Shown here one piece after another: positions 25,716 through 39,193 of a stretch of DNA of 64,000 nt. The stretch lies in contig NZ_BNBD01000004.1 in NCBI RefSeq assembly GCF_014654785.1, forward strand, positions 186,001-250,000, in the 5' to 3' direction. The DNA comes from Streptomyces mashuensis (GTDB lineage: Bacteria; Actinomycetota; Actinomycetes; Streptomycetales; Streptomycetaceae). The translations under genes and the position numbers were made by a program. The notes below the pieces were generated by a model. That model was not told where the DNA came from, searched no databases, and was given only the letters and a program-made list of their open reading frames with translations. Position 1 is the first letter of the stretch; each line of letters starts with the position of its first letter.

Positions 25716-26846
25716 GTGAAGATCCGGGTGGAGCGCGATGTACTCGCGGAGGCAGTGGCCTGGGCGGCCCGTAGCCTCCCGGCCCGTCCGCCGGTGCCGG
25801 TCCTCGCGGGTTTGCTGCTGAAGGCGGAGGACGGCACGCTCAGCCTCTCCGGCTTCGACTACGAGGTCTCGGCCCGTGTGTCGGTCGAGGCGGACGTGGA
25901 GGAGGACGGCACCGTCCTGGTCTCCGGCCGCCTGCTCGCCGACATCTGCCGCTCGCTCCCCAACAGGCCTGTGGAGATCTCCACCGACGGCGTGCGCGTC
26001 ACCGTCGTCTGCGGCTCCTCGCGATTCACACTCCACACCCTGCCTGTGGAGGAGTACCCGGCGCTGCCGCAGATGCCGACCACCACCGGCACCGTGCCCG
26101 CCGAGGTCTTCGCCTCCGCCGTCGCCCAGGTCGCCATCGCCGCCGGCCGTGACGACACCCTCCCGGTGCTCACCGGTGTGCGCATCGAGATCGAGGGCGA
26201 CACCGTCACGCTGGCCTCCACCGACCGCTACCGCTTCGCGGTCCGCGAGTTCATGTGGAAGCCGGAGACCCCGGACACCTCCGCCGTCGCCCTGGTGCCC
26301 GCCAAGACGCTGCTGGACACCGCCAAGTCGCTCAGCGGAGGCGAGAGCGTCTCGCTGGCCCTGAGCGGTTCCGGCGCCGGCGAGGGCCTGATCGGCTTCG
26401 AGGGCTCCGGCCGCCGTACGACCACCCGCCTGCTCGAGGGCGACCTGCCGAAGTACCGCACGCTCTTCCCGACCGAGTTCAACTCGGTGGCCGTGATCGA
26501 GACCGCCCCGTTCGTCGAGGCCGTCAAGCGCGTGTCGCTCGTCGCCGAGCGGAACACGCCGGTCCGGCTCAGCTTCGAGCAGGGCGTGCTCATCCTGGAG
26601 GCCGGCTCCAGCGACGACGCACAGGCTGTGGAAAGGGTCGACGCGCAGCTGGAGGGCGACGACATCTCCATCGCGTTCAACCCCGGCTTCCTGCTGGAGG
26701 GCCTGTCCGCGATCGACTCGCCGGTCGCCCAGCTCTCCTTCACCACGCCCACCAAGCCGGCGCTGCTCAGCGGCAAGCCCGCCGTGGACGCCGAGGCGGA
26801 CGAGGCGTACAAGTACCTGATCATGCCGGTCCGCCTGTCGGGCTGA
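25716..26846 (+). CDS. dnaN: DNA polymerase III sliding clamp (beta subunit)
   Basis: A ring-shaped clamp that tethers the replicative polymerase. The 376 residues comprise three clamp repeats, with the family ends MKIRVERDVLAEAVAWAARS and YKYLIMPVRLSG. The GTG at 25716 follows GGAGG. The first gene right of oriC, it is followed by gnd and recF on the same strand. Confidence 0.98.
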   Translation: MKIRVERDVLAEAVAWAARSLPARPPVPVLAGLLLKAEDGTLSLSGFDYEVSARVSVEADVEEDGTVLVSGRLLADICRSLPNRPVEISTDGVRVTVVCGSSRFTLHTLPVEEYPALPQMPTTTGTVPAEVFASAVAQVAIAAGRDDTLPVLTGVRIEIEGDTVTLASTDRYRFAVREFMWKPETPDTSAVALVPAKTLLDTAKSLSGGESVSLALSGSGAGEGLIGFEGSGRRTTTRLLEGDLPKYRTLFPTEFNSVAVIETAPFVEAVKRVSLVAERNTPVRLSFEQGVLILEAGSSDDAQAVERVDAQLEGDDISIAFNPGFLLEGLSAIDSPVAQLSFTTPTKPALLSGKPAVDAEADEAYKYLIMPVRLSG

Positions 26847-26986
26847 CCCGGCCGCACCGTGGCCGGAAGGGGCGCGCTCACCCGATGAGCGCCCCCGGCC
26901 CACAGCTGTGCACGGACCCCCCGGGCGTAGGCTCGGAGGAGGTACCTCCGGTACGCATCGCACGACTACGGCACGAAGGATCACTG

Positions 26987-27862
26987 ATGGAGCTCGGTCT
27001 CGTCGGTCTCGGCAAGATGGGCGGCAACATGCGCGAGCGCATCCGCCGCGCCGGCCACACCGTCATCGGATACGACCGCAACCGCGACCTGGCGGATGTC
27101 CACAGCCTGAAGGAGCTTGTGGATTCCCTGCAGGGTCCGCGCGTCGTGTGGGTCATGGTGCCGGCCGGTGCCGCCACCCAGTCCACCATCGACGAGCTCG
27201 CCGAGCTGCTCTCCCCGGGCGACGTCGTGGTCGACGGCGGCAACTCGCGCTGGACCGACGACGAGAAGCACGCCGAGCAGCTCGCCGCCAAGGGCATCGG
27301 CTTCGTCGACTGCGGCGTCTCCGGTGGTGTCTGGGGCCTGGAGAACGGCTACGCGCTCATGTACGGCGGCGACGCCGAGCACGTGGCGAAGGTGCAGCCG
27401 GTCTTCGACGCGCTGAAGCCCGAGGGCGACTTCGGTTCCGTCCACGCGGGCAAGGTCGGTGCGGGCCACTTCGCCAAGATGGTCCACAACGGCATCGAGT
27501 ACGCGATGATGCAGGCCTTCGCCGAGGGCTGGGAGCTGCTGGAGGCGGTGGAGTCGGTCACCGACGTCCGCGAGGTCTTCCGCTCCTGGCAGGAGGGCAC
27601 GGTCATCCGTTCCTGGCTGCTCGACCTGGCCGTCCGCGCCCTGGACGACGACGAGCACCTGGACCGGCTGCGCGGCTACGCGGCCGACTCCGGCGAGGGC
27701 CGCTGGACGGTCGAGGCCGCCATCGACAACGCGGTGCCGCTGCCGGCGATCACCGCCTCCCTCTTCGCGCGCTTCGCGTCGCGCCAGGAGGACTCGCCGC
27801 AGATGAAGATGATCGCCGCGCTGCGCAACCAGTTCGGCGGCCACGCGGTCGAGAGCAAGTAA
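26987..27862 (+). CDS. gnd: 6-phosphogluconate dehydrogenase, decarboxylating, short form
   Basis: Oxidises 6-phosphogluconate to ribulose-5-phosphate and CO2. The N-terminal Rossmann site is [12 protein letters not shown], and the signature [13 protein letters not shown] and catalytic helix [16 protein letters not shown] follow. The 291-residue length is the short form, which lacks the duplicated C-terminal domain of the 470-residue enzyme. Its position between dnaN and recF is a conserved Streptomyces trait. The ATG follows GAAGGA. Confidence 0.95.
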   Translation: MELGLVGLGKMGGNMRERIRRAGHTVIGYDRNRDLADVHSLKELVDSLQGPRVVWVMVPAGAATQSTIDELAELLSPGDVVVDGGNSRWTDDEKHAEQLAAKGIGFVDCGVSGGVWGLENGYALMYGGDAEHVAKVQPVFDALKPEGDFGSVHAGKVGAGHFAKMVHNGIEYAMMQAFAEGWELLEAVESVTDVREVFRSWQEGTVIRSWLLDLAVRALDDDEHLDRLRGYAADSGEGRWTVEAAIDNAVPLPAITASLFARFASRQEDSPQMKMIAALRNQFGGHAVESK

Positions 27863-27932
27863 TTCCGCCGGCTGCCGCAGGGCAGCCCGCACCAGCACCA
27901 CAGCAGCAGCCGGGGGAGGTCGGCGCGTCACC

Positions 27933-29057
27933 ATGCACGTTGCGCATCTGTCGCTCGCCGACTTCCGCTCGTACGCCCGGGCCGAGGTCGCCCTCGACCC
28001 GGGCGTCACGGCGTTCGTGGGCCCCAACGGACAGGGCAAGACCAACCTGGTCGAGGCCGTCGGCTACCTGGCCACGCTGGGCAGCCACCGGGTGTCCTCG
28101 GACGCGCCGCTGGTGCGCATGGGCGCGGACCGGGCCGTCGTCCGGGCCGCCGTGGTGCAGGGCGAGCGGCAGCAGCTGATCGAGCTGGAGCTGAACCCGG
28201 GCCGCGCCAACCGGGCCCGGATCAACCGCTCGTCCCAGGTCAGACCGCGGGACGTGCTGGGCATCCTGCGGACGGTGCTGTTCGCGCCGGAGGACCTGGC
28301 GCTGGTGAAGGGCGACCCGGGTGAGCGGCGCCGCTTCCTGGACGAGCTGATCACGGCGCGTGCGCCGCGCATGGCGGGCGTGCGCTCGGACTACGAGCGC
28401 GTGCTGAAGCAGCGCAACACGCTGCTGAAGTCGGCGGCGATGGCGCGCCGGCACGGGGGCAAGTCCATGGACCTGTCCACGCTCGATGTGTGGGACCAGC
28501 ACCTCGCGCGCGCCGGCGCGGAGCTGCTCGCGCGCCGTCTGGACCTGATCGACGCGCTGGGCCCGCTCGCCGACAAGGCGTACGAGCTGCTGGCGCCCGG
28601 CGGCGGCCCGGTCGCCCTGGACTACCGCGGCCCGGCGGGCGCCGAGGGCGTGCGGAGCCGCGAGGAGCTGTACGAGGTGCTGCTGGCGGCGCTCGGCGAG
28701 GCGCGGAAGCAGGAGATCGAGCGGGGCGTGACGCTGGCCGGCCCGCACCGCGACGACCTGCTGCTGGGCCTGGGCCGGCTGCCGGCGAAGGGGTACGCGA
28801 GCCACGGCGAGTCCTGGTCGTACGCGCTGGCGCTGCGGCTGGCCTCGTACGAGCTGCTGCGCGCGGAGGGCAACGAGCCGGTGCTCGTCCTGGACGACGT
28901 GTTCGCGGAGCTGGACGCGCGGCGCCGGGAGCGGCTGGCGGAGCTGGTGGCGCCGGCCGAGCAGGTGCTGGTGACGGCGGCGGTGGCCGAGGACGTGCCG
29001 GCGGCGCTGTCCGGGGCGCGGTTCGCGGTGTCGGAGGGCACGGTGGAGCGCGTATGA
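27933..29057 (+). CDS. recF: DNA replication and repair protein RecF
   Basis: SMC-like ATPase that helps load RecA at single-strand gaps. The 374-residue protein has Walker A GPNGQGKT at 30-37, an ABC-like signature region ([12 protein letters not shown], then [19 protein letters not shown]) and Walker [13 protein letters not shown]. The ATG at 27933 gives the family start [15 protein letters not shown]. Its TGA overlaps the next start (ATGA). Confidence 0.97.
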   Translation: MHVAHLSLADFRSYARAEVALDPGVTAFVGPNGQGKTNLVEAVGYLATLGSHRVSSDAPLVRMGADRAVVRAAVVQGERQQLIELELNPGRANRARINRSSQVRPRDVLGILRTVLFAPEDLALVKGDPGERRRFLDELITARAPRMAGVRSDYERVLKQRNTLLKSAAMARRHGGKSMDLSTLDVWDQHLARAGAELLARRLDLIDALGPLADKAYELLAPGGGPVALDYRGPAGAEGVRSREELYEVLLAALGEARKQEIERGVTLAGPHRDDLLLGLGRLPAKGYASHGESWSYALALRLASYELLRAEGNEPVLVLDDVFAELDARRRERLAELVAPAEQVLVTAAVAEDVPAALSGARFAVSEGTVERV

Positions 29058-29560
29058 GCGAGCAGCCGTCGGGTGTGGACCTGGCGCGCGTCGCCCTGCG
29101 GGCGGCGAAGGAGCAGGCGCGGGCGCGGGGCGCCGCGGTGCAGCAGAAGAAGCAGGCGAAGCGCGGGGGCCTGCGCTCGGGGGCGCGTGCCGACGGCCGC
29201 GACCCCATGCCGCTGGGCGCGGCGATCAACCGCCTGATCACCGAGCGCGGCTGGGAGACGCCGGCGGCGGTGGGCGGGGTGATGGGCCGCTGGCCGCAGA
29301 TCGTGGGGCCGGACCTGGCGCTGCACTGCGTGCCGGAGCGGTACGACGAGGACGCGCGGGTGCTGACGGTGCGGTGCGACTCGACGGCGTGGGCGACGCA
29401 GCTGCGGCTGCTGGCGCCGCAGCTGGTGGCGCGGCTCAACGCGGACCTGGGCCAGGGCACGGTGAAGCTGATCAAGGTGCTGGGCCCGGGCGGCCCGGCG
29501 CAGCGGTTCGGCCCGCTGCGTGCGCCGGGCAGCCGCGGCCCCGGGGATACGTACGGGTGA
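29054..29560 (+). CDS. DUF721 / DciA-like protein
   Basis: The 168-residue protein has a basic N-tail and a DUF721 domain from about residue 50 ([53 protein letters not shown]). DciA proteins of this family help load the replicative helicase in bacteria without DnaC or DnaI. The gene is coupled to recF by an ATGA overlap and lies beside dnaA-dnaN-gyrBA. A helicase-loading role is the best guess, not shown here. Confidence 0.88.
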   Translation: MSEQPSGVDLARVALRAAKEQARARGAAVQQKKQAKRGGLRSGARADGRDPMPLGAAINRLITERGWETPAAVGGVMGRWPQIVGPDLALHCVPERYDEDARVLTVRCDSTAWATQLRLLAPQLVARLNADLGQGTVKLIKVLGPGGPAQRFGPLRAPGSRGPGDTYG

Positions 29561-31996
<2,436 letters not shown>

Positions 31997-32046
31997 GCCT
32001 GTCGGCCACGAGAAACAGCCGCAGCGCGAAAGGACTTTGAACAGCA

Positions 32047-34683
<2,637 letters not shown>

Positions 34684-34695
34684 GTCGTGAGCCGA

Positions 34696-34740
34696 GCCAC
34701 GGGCACCGTCACCGCATCGGGCGGGGACGGTGCCCGTGGC
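34696..34740 (+). terminator. Hairpin after gyrA
   Basis: A perfect 15-bp stem (34696-34710 with 34726-34740) with a 15-base loop begins 13 bp after the gyrA stop. It lies inside an open frame that could extend the next gene upstream, so it argues for the later start of that gene. Confidence 0.8.
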
Positions 34741-34818
34741 CCGTTCGACGGCGCGGCGCCCGTGCAGGGCGCCGGCTCCCGGGGCGGTGGTGCCAGGCCC
34801 GCAGGCAGGGGGAGAACC

Positions 34819-35748
34819 ATGACGGAGACCACGGGTCCACAGCCCTACCACCCGCCGAAGGCGTACGAGCCTCCGGCCGACCGTTCCGCTTCCCGCCCGG
34901 AGGACGGTTCCGGTTCCGCCTCGTCGGCGGCCCGGACGGCGTCCGCCAAGGGCGCGCGTCCCGCCAAGCGGGACGGGAAGCAGGACAAGAAGACCGACCC
35001 CCGGACGGATCCCCGGACGGCCGCACCGGCCGCGCCGGCCGCCGGGAAGCAGACCGGGAAGCCGGCCGCCGAGGACGGCGCCAAGGGCACCGGCAAGGAG
35101 CCGGCCGGAGAGCCGGCCAGGCTGACCAAGTCTGCCGGGGAGTCTGCCGGGGAGCCCGCCGAGGGGACGGCCGGGGAGCCGCAGGCCCCCAAGGCCACCC
35201 CGCGCCCCGCGCAGAAGGCCCCCCAGAAGGGCGGCCAGAGCGCTCGGCAGGCCCCCCAGAAGCCCGCCAAGGGCGCCGGGACGGTGCCGGCCCCCGCCCG
35301 CCCCGTCGACGACGTGCCGGGCGGCCAGGACGCCCGGCAGCGCCCCGCCGCGCCCCGCCCGGCGGCACCCGCCGCCCGGAGCCGTACCGCCCGGCTGCGC
35401 GTGGCCAAGGCCGACCCCTGGTCGGTGATGAAGGTCAGCTTCCTGCTGTCCGTGGCGCTGGGCGTGTGCACCATCGTGGCCGCCACCGTGCTGTGGCTGG
35501 TCATGGACGCCATGGGCGTCTTCTCCGCCATCGGCGGCACGGTCAGCGACGCCACCAGCTCCAGCGAGGGCGGCGGCTTCGACCTGGAGTCGTTCCTGTC
35601 GCTGCCGCACGTGCTGCTCTTCACGTCCGTCATCGCCGTCATCGACGTGGTGCTGGCCACCGCCCTGGCCACCCTGGGCGCCTTCGTCTACAACCTCGCC
35701 GCCGGGTTCGTGGGCGGCGTGGAGCTCACGCTCGCGGAGGACGAGTAG
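34819..35748 (+). CDS. DUF3566 membrane protein
   Basis: A 309-residue protein. A long Ala/Pro/Lys-rich cytoplasmic tail (about 1-190) precedes the DUF3566 domain, which has two membrane spans (VSFLLSVALGVCTIVAATVL and LLFTSVIAVIDVVLATALAT). The gene always sits after gyrA in actinobacteria; its function is unknown. I chose the ATG at 34819, with GGGGGAG upstream, over the GTG at 34687, because the latter would translate through the gyrA terminator hairpin. Confidence 0.85.
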   Translation: MTETTGPQPYHPPKAYEPPADRSASRPEDGSGSASSAARTASAKGARPAKRDGKQDKKTDPRTDPRTAAPAAPAAGKQTGKPAAEDGAKGTGKEPAGEPARLTKSAGESAGEPAEGTAGEPQAPKATPRPAQKAPQKGGQSARQAPQKPAKGAGTVPAPARPVDDVPGGQDARQRPAAPRPAAPAARSRTARLRVAKADPWSVMKVSFLLSVALGVCTIVAATVLWLVMDAMGVFSAIGGTVSDATSSSEGGGFDLESFLSLPHVLLFTSVIAVIDVVLATALATLGAFVYNLAAGFVGGVELTLAEDE

Positions 35749-35822
35749 CGGTCGAGCGCGCGGGGCCCGGGGCACGATTTTGGGACTGGGCCCCACGTGC
35801 GCTAATGTTTTCCGTGTCGCGA

Positions 35823-35896
35823 GGGGCTATAGCTCAGACGGTTAGAGCGCTTCCCTGATAAGGAAGAGGCCACAGGTTCAAGTCCTGTTAGCCCCA
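35823..35896 (+). tRNA. tRNA-Ile (anticodon GAT)
   Basis: A complete cloverleaf: acceptor GGGGCTA pairs with TAGCCCC, the anticodon loop is CTGATAA, and the T-loop TTCAAGT is present. CCA is not encoded. A strong terminator follows. Confidence 0.97.
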
Positions 35897-35905
35897 CCGC
35901 CTCGG

Positions 35906-35937
35906 TCGGCCCGAACGGACAATTCCGTTCGGGCCGA
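35906..35937 (+). terminator. tRNA-Ile terminator
   Basis: A 13-bp perfect stem (35906-35918 with 35925-35937), followed shortly by CTTTTG. Confidence 0.9.
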
Positions 35938-36040
35938 TCGCTTTTGTCACCGGGGGTCCAGGTCACCGATCGGTATCGGCCGGTGTGTATCATCGGCCAC
36001 CAGAGGTCCCCTTACGTCTAAGGAAAGACGAGGTCGCGCG

Positions 36041-36175
36041 GTGAAGAAGCTCCTCCTGGTCGCACTGGCCGCCATCGGCGGGCTCCTCGTGTACCGGCAG
36101 ATCCAGGCCGATCGCGCCGAGCAGGACCTGTGGACGGAGGCGACCGACTCCGTGCCCGCAGGTACCAACGCCTGA
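36041..36175 (+). CDS. DLW-39 family micro-protein
   Basis: This 44-residue protein reads as a short N-terminal hydrophobic anchor (KKLLLVALAAIGGLLVYRQI), then EQDLWTEATD, the conserved DLW motif that names the family. It is found downstream of gyrA and tRNA-Ile in actinobacteria. Its function is unknown. The GTG at 36041 follows an AAGGAAAGACGAGG purine stretch, and a strong hairpin ends the unit. Confidence 0.85.
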   Translation: MKKLLLVALAAIGGLLVYRQIQADRAEQDLWTEATDSVPAGTNA

Positions 36176-36196
36176 CTCGCACACAACAGTCTCGAA

Positions 36197-36230
36197 GCGG
36201 GGCCCCGGCCGTTCACGGCCGGGGCCCCGC
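36197..36230 (+). terminator. Strong hairpin after DLW-39 gene
   Basis: A perfect 14-bp stem (36197-36210 with 36217-36230) with a GTTCAC loop. Flanking CAACAG and CTGTTG can extend the pairing. Confidence 0.92.
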
Positions 36231-36290
36231 TCTGTTGCGTTGCGGCAGTGAACGCCCCCTGTGACGCAGACCACGTATCAGCCCGGGAGC

Positions 36291-37442
36291 TCAGGCCGCC
36301 ATCAGCGCCCACACGCCCACGGCCAGGCACAACAACGCCAGCAGCAGCACGGCGAGGGGCGCGGTGACGCGTACGGGGGCGGTGACGCGTACGGGCGCGG
36401 GGTACGGGCGGGTGGCCGGCGGTTGCGCCGGCGGGGGCGGCACGGCGGGCAAGGGGGGCAGGGGCGGTACCGCGGGCGGCGGCGGTACGGATTCCGTTTC
36501 GGGCCGCGTCGCCGGCTCCGTTTCCGGCTCCGGTACCGGCTTCGTTTCCGGCACCGGCTGCGTTTCCGGTCCGTCCGGGCCGTAGCCGGGCGGCAGGGGG
36601 CCCAGCTGGTCGAAGACCTCGATGCGCTCCTCGTCGGCCGGCGGCTCGGCCAGCAGCTCCACGGCGGCGGCGAGGGCCTTGCGGGCGCCCGCGGCGGTAC
36701 GGAAGCGGGCGTACGGGTCCGGGTGCAGCAGATGCGCGAGGACGTCCCACAGCGGCGCGGGGACTTCCTGCGGCGGGCCCGGCACGCCCTGCTCCGTGAA
36801 ACGCTCGACGAGGGCCTCGGCGTCGGGTTTCCGGCCGGTGAGGAGATAGAGCGCCACGAGGCCGACGGCGAAGAGGTCGGCGGGGAAGTCCGGTTCCTCG
36901 CCCAGCATTTGCTCGGGCGCGAAGTAACCCGGCGTCCCCATCACCAGGTTGGTCTCCGTGAGCCGCGGCTCGCCCTTCCGCATGGCGATGCCGAAATCGG
37001 AGAGCCGTAAGTGCGGCCGGCCGGTGCCGGTGGCCTCCAGGAGCAGGTTGGCGGGTTTGATGTCGCGGTGGACGACGCCCTCGGCGTGCACCGCGGTGAG
37101 GGCGGACAGCAGCTGGTCGAGCAGGACGCAGACGTACCGCGGCGGCAGGGGGCCGTAGTCGCCGATGAGGTGGGCCAGCGAGCCGCCGCCCACCATCTCC
37201 ATGGTGAACAGCACCTTGTCGTCGTCGGCCGCCCAGTTCATCGGCGCGAGGACGTGGGGGTGGTCGATGCGCAGCGCCTGTTCGCGGACGAACCTCAGCA
37301 GCGTGTGGGCGTCGCTCTGCTGGAGCACCTTGGCCGCCACGTAGCGCCGCCGCCGGTGGTCCCAGGTCCGCCAGACGGCTCCCGCCCCGCCGCGGCCGAT
37401 CGGATCCACCAGCTGGTACCGACCGGCGAAGACCTCGCCCAT
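36291..37442 (-). CDS. Serine/threonine protein kinase, membrane-anchored
   Basis: A 383-residue Hanks-type kinase: glycine loop GRGGAGAVW, ATP lysine Lys38 (VAAKVL), catalytic loop HRDIKPANLLL, metal motif SDFGIAM, activation end GTPGYFAPEQ. A Pro/Glu/Thr-rich juxtamembrane linker follows, with repeats of KPVPEPETEP type, and then one C-terminal span (LAVLLLALLCLAVGVWALMA) with no outside sensor domain. Leu145 is coded by TTA (37008-37010), so translation probably depends on the bldA tRNA and rises late in growth. It is followed downstream by no gene on its strand. Confidence 0.92.
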   Translation of the reverse strand: MGEVFAGRYQLVDPIGRGGAGAVWRTWDHRRRRYVAAKVLQQSDAHTLLRFVREQALRIDHPHVLAPMNWAADDDKVLFTMEMVGGGSLAHLIGDYGPLPPRYVCVLLDQLLSALTAVHAEGVVHRDIKPANLLLEATGTGRPHLRLSDFGIAMRKGEPRLTETNLVMGTPGYFAPEQMLGEEPDFPADLFAVGLVALYLLTGRKPDAEALVERFTEQGVPGPPQEVPAPLWDVLAHLLHPDPYARFRTAAGARKALAAAVELLAEPPADEERIEVFDQLGPLPPGYGPDGPETQPVPETKPVPEPETEPATRPETESVPPPPAVPPLPPLPAVPPPPAQPPATRPYPAPVRVTAPVRVTAPLAVLLLALLCLAVGVWALMAA

Positions 37443-37489
37443 GAGCTTCGCCTCACCCCCGCCCCGCGCCGGCCCCGCCCGGCGTGCGT

Positions 37490-38035
37490 TCAGCTCTGGT
37501 GCGCCTCGTAGTGCGCCACGGCCTCCGAGGTCCGTCCGGCGCCGTACACGCGGAGGAACTCGGCCAGTTCGGGGTGGGTGGGGGAGAGCAGCTGGGCGGC
37601 CTCGATGATGTCGCCGGCGCCGGCCACCGAGCGCAGCAGCGACTGGATCTCGCGCACGACGCGCCGCACGGTCGGGGCACCGCTGCTGGCCGTGGTCTGC
37701 GTGGAGTTGAGGACGGACCCGCCCGAGCTGCGCTTGACCTCCTCCATGCGCTCGGCGGCCTCGGCGGCGCTCACGGTGCCGTCGGCGACCTGCCGGGACA
37801 GCTCCTGGAGCGCCTGGACGCGCTGGACGACGGCCGGGTTGCCGATCTTCGCCCGCTGACCGCTCATCAGCTGTGAGAGCATGGGGGCGGAGAGACCCAG
37901 CACGGAGGCCAGCCGGGCCTGGTTGAGGCCGAGGTCGTCGATGAGACGGCGGAACAGCGCCCCCAGCGGCTCCCCGTACCAGCTCCGCTGCAGCTCTCGC
38001 GCGCGGGCGGTGGCTTCTTGCTGTGCTGCGTCCAT
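37490..38035 (-). CDS. Helix-turn-helix DNA-binding protein
   Basis: A 181-residue protein with an XRE-like HTH at about 25-70 (LGLNQARLASVLGLSAPMLS), followed by a helical region that may act in multimerisation. It is conserved beside the kinase gene in Streptomyces, 47 bp upstream of it on the same strand. Targets are unknown. ATG start at 38035. Confidence 0.82.
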   Translation of the reverse strand: MDAAQQEATARARELQRSWYGEPLGALFRRLIDDLGLNQARLASVLGLSAPMLSQLMSGQRAKIGNPAVVQRVQALQELSRQVADGTVSAAEAAERMEEVKRSSGGSVLNSTQTTASSGAPTVRRVVREIQSLLRSVAGAGDIIEAAQLLSPTHPELAEFLRVYGAGRTSEAVAHYEAHQS

Positions 38036-38152
38036 CTCGCTCTCCCCTTCGCTTCGCTGCCGCGAATCTCGCGGTGCATCCTACGGAGAGCGGTGGGTCG
38101 CGGCGATACCCGGTCGGGAAACACCCCGGGCACCGGGTAGTCTGGTCCCAGC

Positions 38153-38225
38153 GGGGCCTTAGCTCAGTTGGTAGAGCGCTGTCTTTGCATGGCAGATGTC
38201 AGGGGTTCGACTCCCCTAGGCTCCA
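38153..38225 (+). tRNA. tRNA-Ala (anticodon TGC)
   Basis: A full cloverleaf: acceptor GGGGCCT with AGGCTCC, anticodon loop TTTGCAT, T-loop TTCGACT. CCA is not encoded. Its 3' end from 38203 is repeated exactly at 58624, so it is the integration target of the island that follows. Confidence 0.97.
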
Positions 38226-38226
38226 C
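38203..38226. repeat. attL-like direct repeat (3' end of tRNA-Ala)
   Basis: This copy is identical over 24 bp to 58624-58647. It completes the functional tRNA gene. Identity stops sharply on both sides. Confidence 0.88.
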
Positions 38227-38234
38227 TCTCTTGC

Positions 38235-38269
38235 ACCCCTCTGACCTGCGAAAACGCGGTCAGAGGGGT
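38235..38269 (+). terminator. tRNA-Ala terminator (island copy)
   Basis: A 12-bp stem (38235-38246 with 38258-38269) capped by GCG-AAAA-CGC, followed by TTTTT. Its sequence is a diverged relative of the hairpin beyond the right repeat, as if the element restores both the tRNA end and its terminator. Confidence 0.9.
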
Positions 38270-38288
38270 CTTTTTGTCCCGGTTTTCC

Positions 38289-38306
38289 GTGTTGACGTGT
38301 CAGCAC
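38289..38306. repeat. Left-end palindrome, inverted copy of 58504-58521
   Basis: GTGTTGACGTGTCAGCAC, 8-bp arms with one mismatch. The right-end copy read on the opposite strand differs at a single base. It lies 62 bp inside the left repeat and could be a recombinase or excisionase arm site, or a repressor operator. Confidence 0.7.
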
Positions 38307-38501
38307 GGACGGCCGTGCAAAGTGTGTGGGGGAGCTCGGAGATGGATCCCCTGGTATCCGGCGGCGTGGATGCGTGGCCGGAGACGAGCCGTGTCCCCGG
38401 CAAACGGGCGCGGCGAGCCACTGGTACGACGTCCGAAGGCGCGGCTGTCCGGCCGGCCGGCGTGACAGGTCGTACGTGTGCCCTGCCGTTAGCGTGAAGA
38501 C

Positions 38502-39191
38502 ATGGCACGCGTCGTGATCGTCGAGGACGACGACACCATCGGGGACAGGCTCACCGCGATGCTGCGCGCCCAGGGGTACGAGAGCGAGTGGTGTCCCGAC
38601 GGTGCGGCCGCGCTCGCCCGGGCCGCCCGGGAGCCCGCCGAACTGGTGCTGCTGGACCTGGGGCTGCCGGACGTCGACGGGTTCGAGCTGTGCCGTCGCC
38701 TGCGGGAGCGGCTTCCCGGTGCGGTGCTGGTGGTGCTGACGGCCCGGACCGGGGAGATGGACGTCGTCGAGGCCCTGGAGTCGGGTGCGGACGACTATCT
38801 GACGAAGCCGTTCCGGCTCGCCGAGCTCCAGGCACGGATCGCGGCCCATCTGCGGCGCGCCTCACCCGGCGGTCGCGGTGCGGGCGACGCCGTACGGATC
38901 CGCCACGGTGCCCTGCTGATCGATCTCGCCGCCCGGCGCTGTCTCACCCCGGTGGGGGAGGTGGAGCTGCGGCCGAAGGAGTTCGACCTCCTCGCCCGGC
39001 TGGCCGCCTCCGTCGGGCAGGCGGTCAGCCGGGAAGATCTGATGAGTGATGTGTGGGACGAGAACTGGTTCGGCGCCACCAAGACCTTGGACGTCCACGT
39101 GGCCGCGTTGCGCCGCAAGCTCGGTGAGAGGGTGCGGATCACGACGCTGCGGCACTTCGGATACCGGCTCGAACCGCCGCCGGGGCACTGA
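38502..39191 (+). CDS. OmpR-family response regulator
   Basis: The 229-residue protein has a receiver domain with acidic pocket VEDDD, phospho-acceptor Asp in LLDLGLPDVDG and Lys in YLTKPF, then a winged-helix output domain (LRPKEFDLLARLAASVGQAV, then TLDVHVAALRRKL). It pairs with the sensor kinase that starts 2 bp after its stop. The divergently placed ABC exporter genes end toward it, so the system probably controls that exporter, as in peptide-antibiotic resistance modules. Confidence 0.93.
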   Translation: MARVVIVEDDDTIGDRLTAMLRAQGYESEWCPDGAAALARAAREPAELVLLDLGLPDVDGFELCRRLRERLPGAVLVVLTARTGEMDVVEALESGADDYLTKPFRLAELQARIAAHLRRASPGGRGAGDAVRIRHGALLIDLAARRCLTPVGEVELRPKEFDLLARLAASVGQAVSREDLMSDVWDENWFGATKTLDVHVAALRRKLGERVRITTLRHFGYRLEPPPGH

Positions 39192-39193
39192 CC

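Noticed and set aside
34687..34818. N-terminal extension of the DUF3566 gene
   Set aside because: It contains the gyrA terminator stem, and the extension looks unlike the conserved family start.
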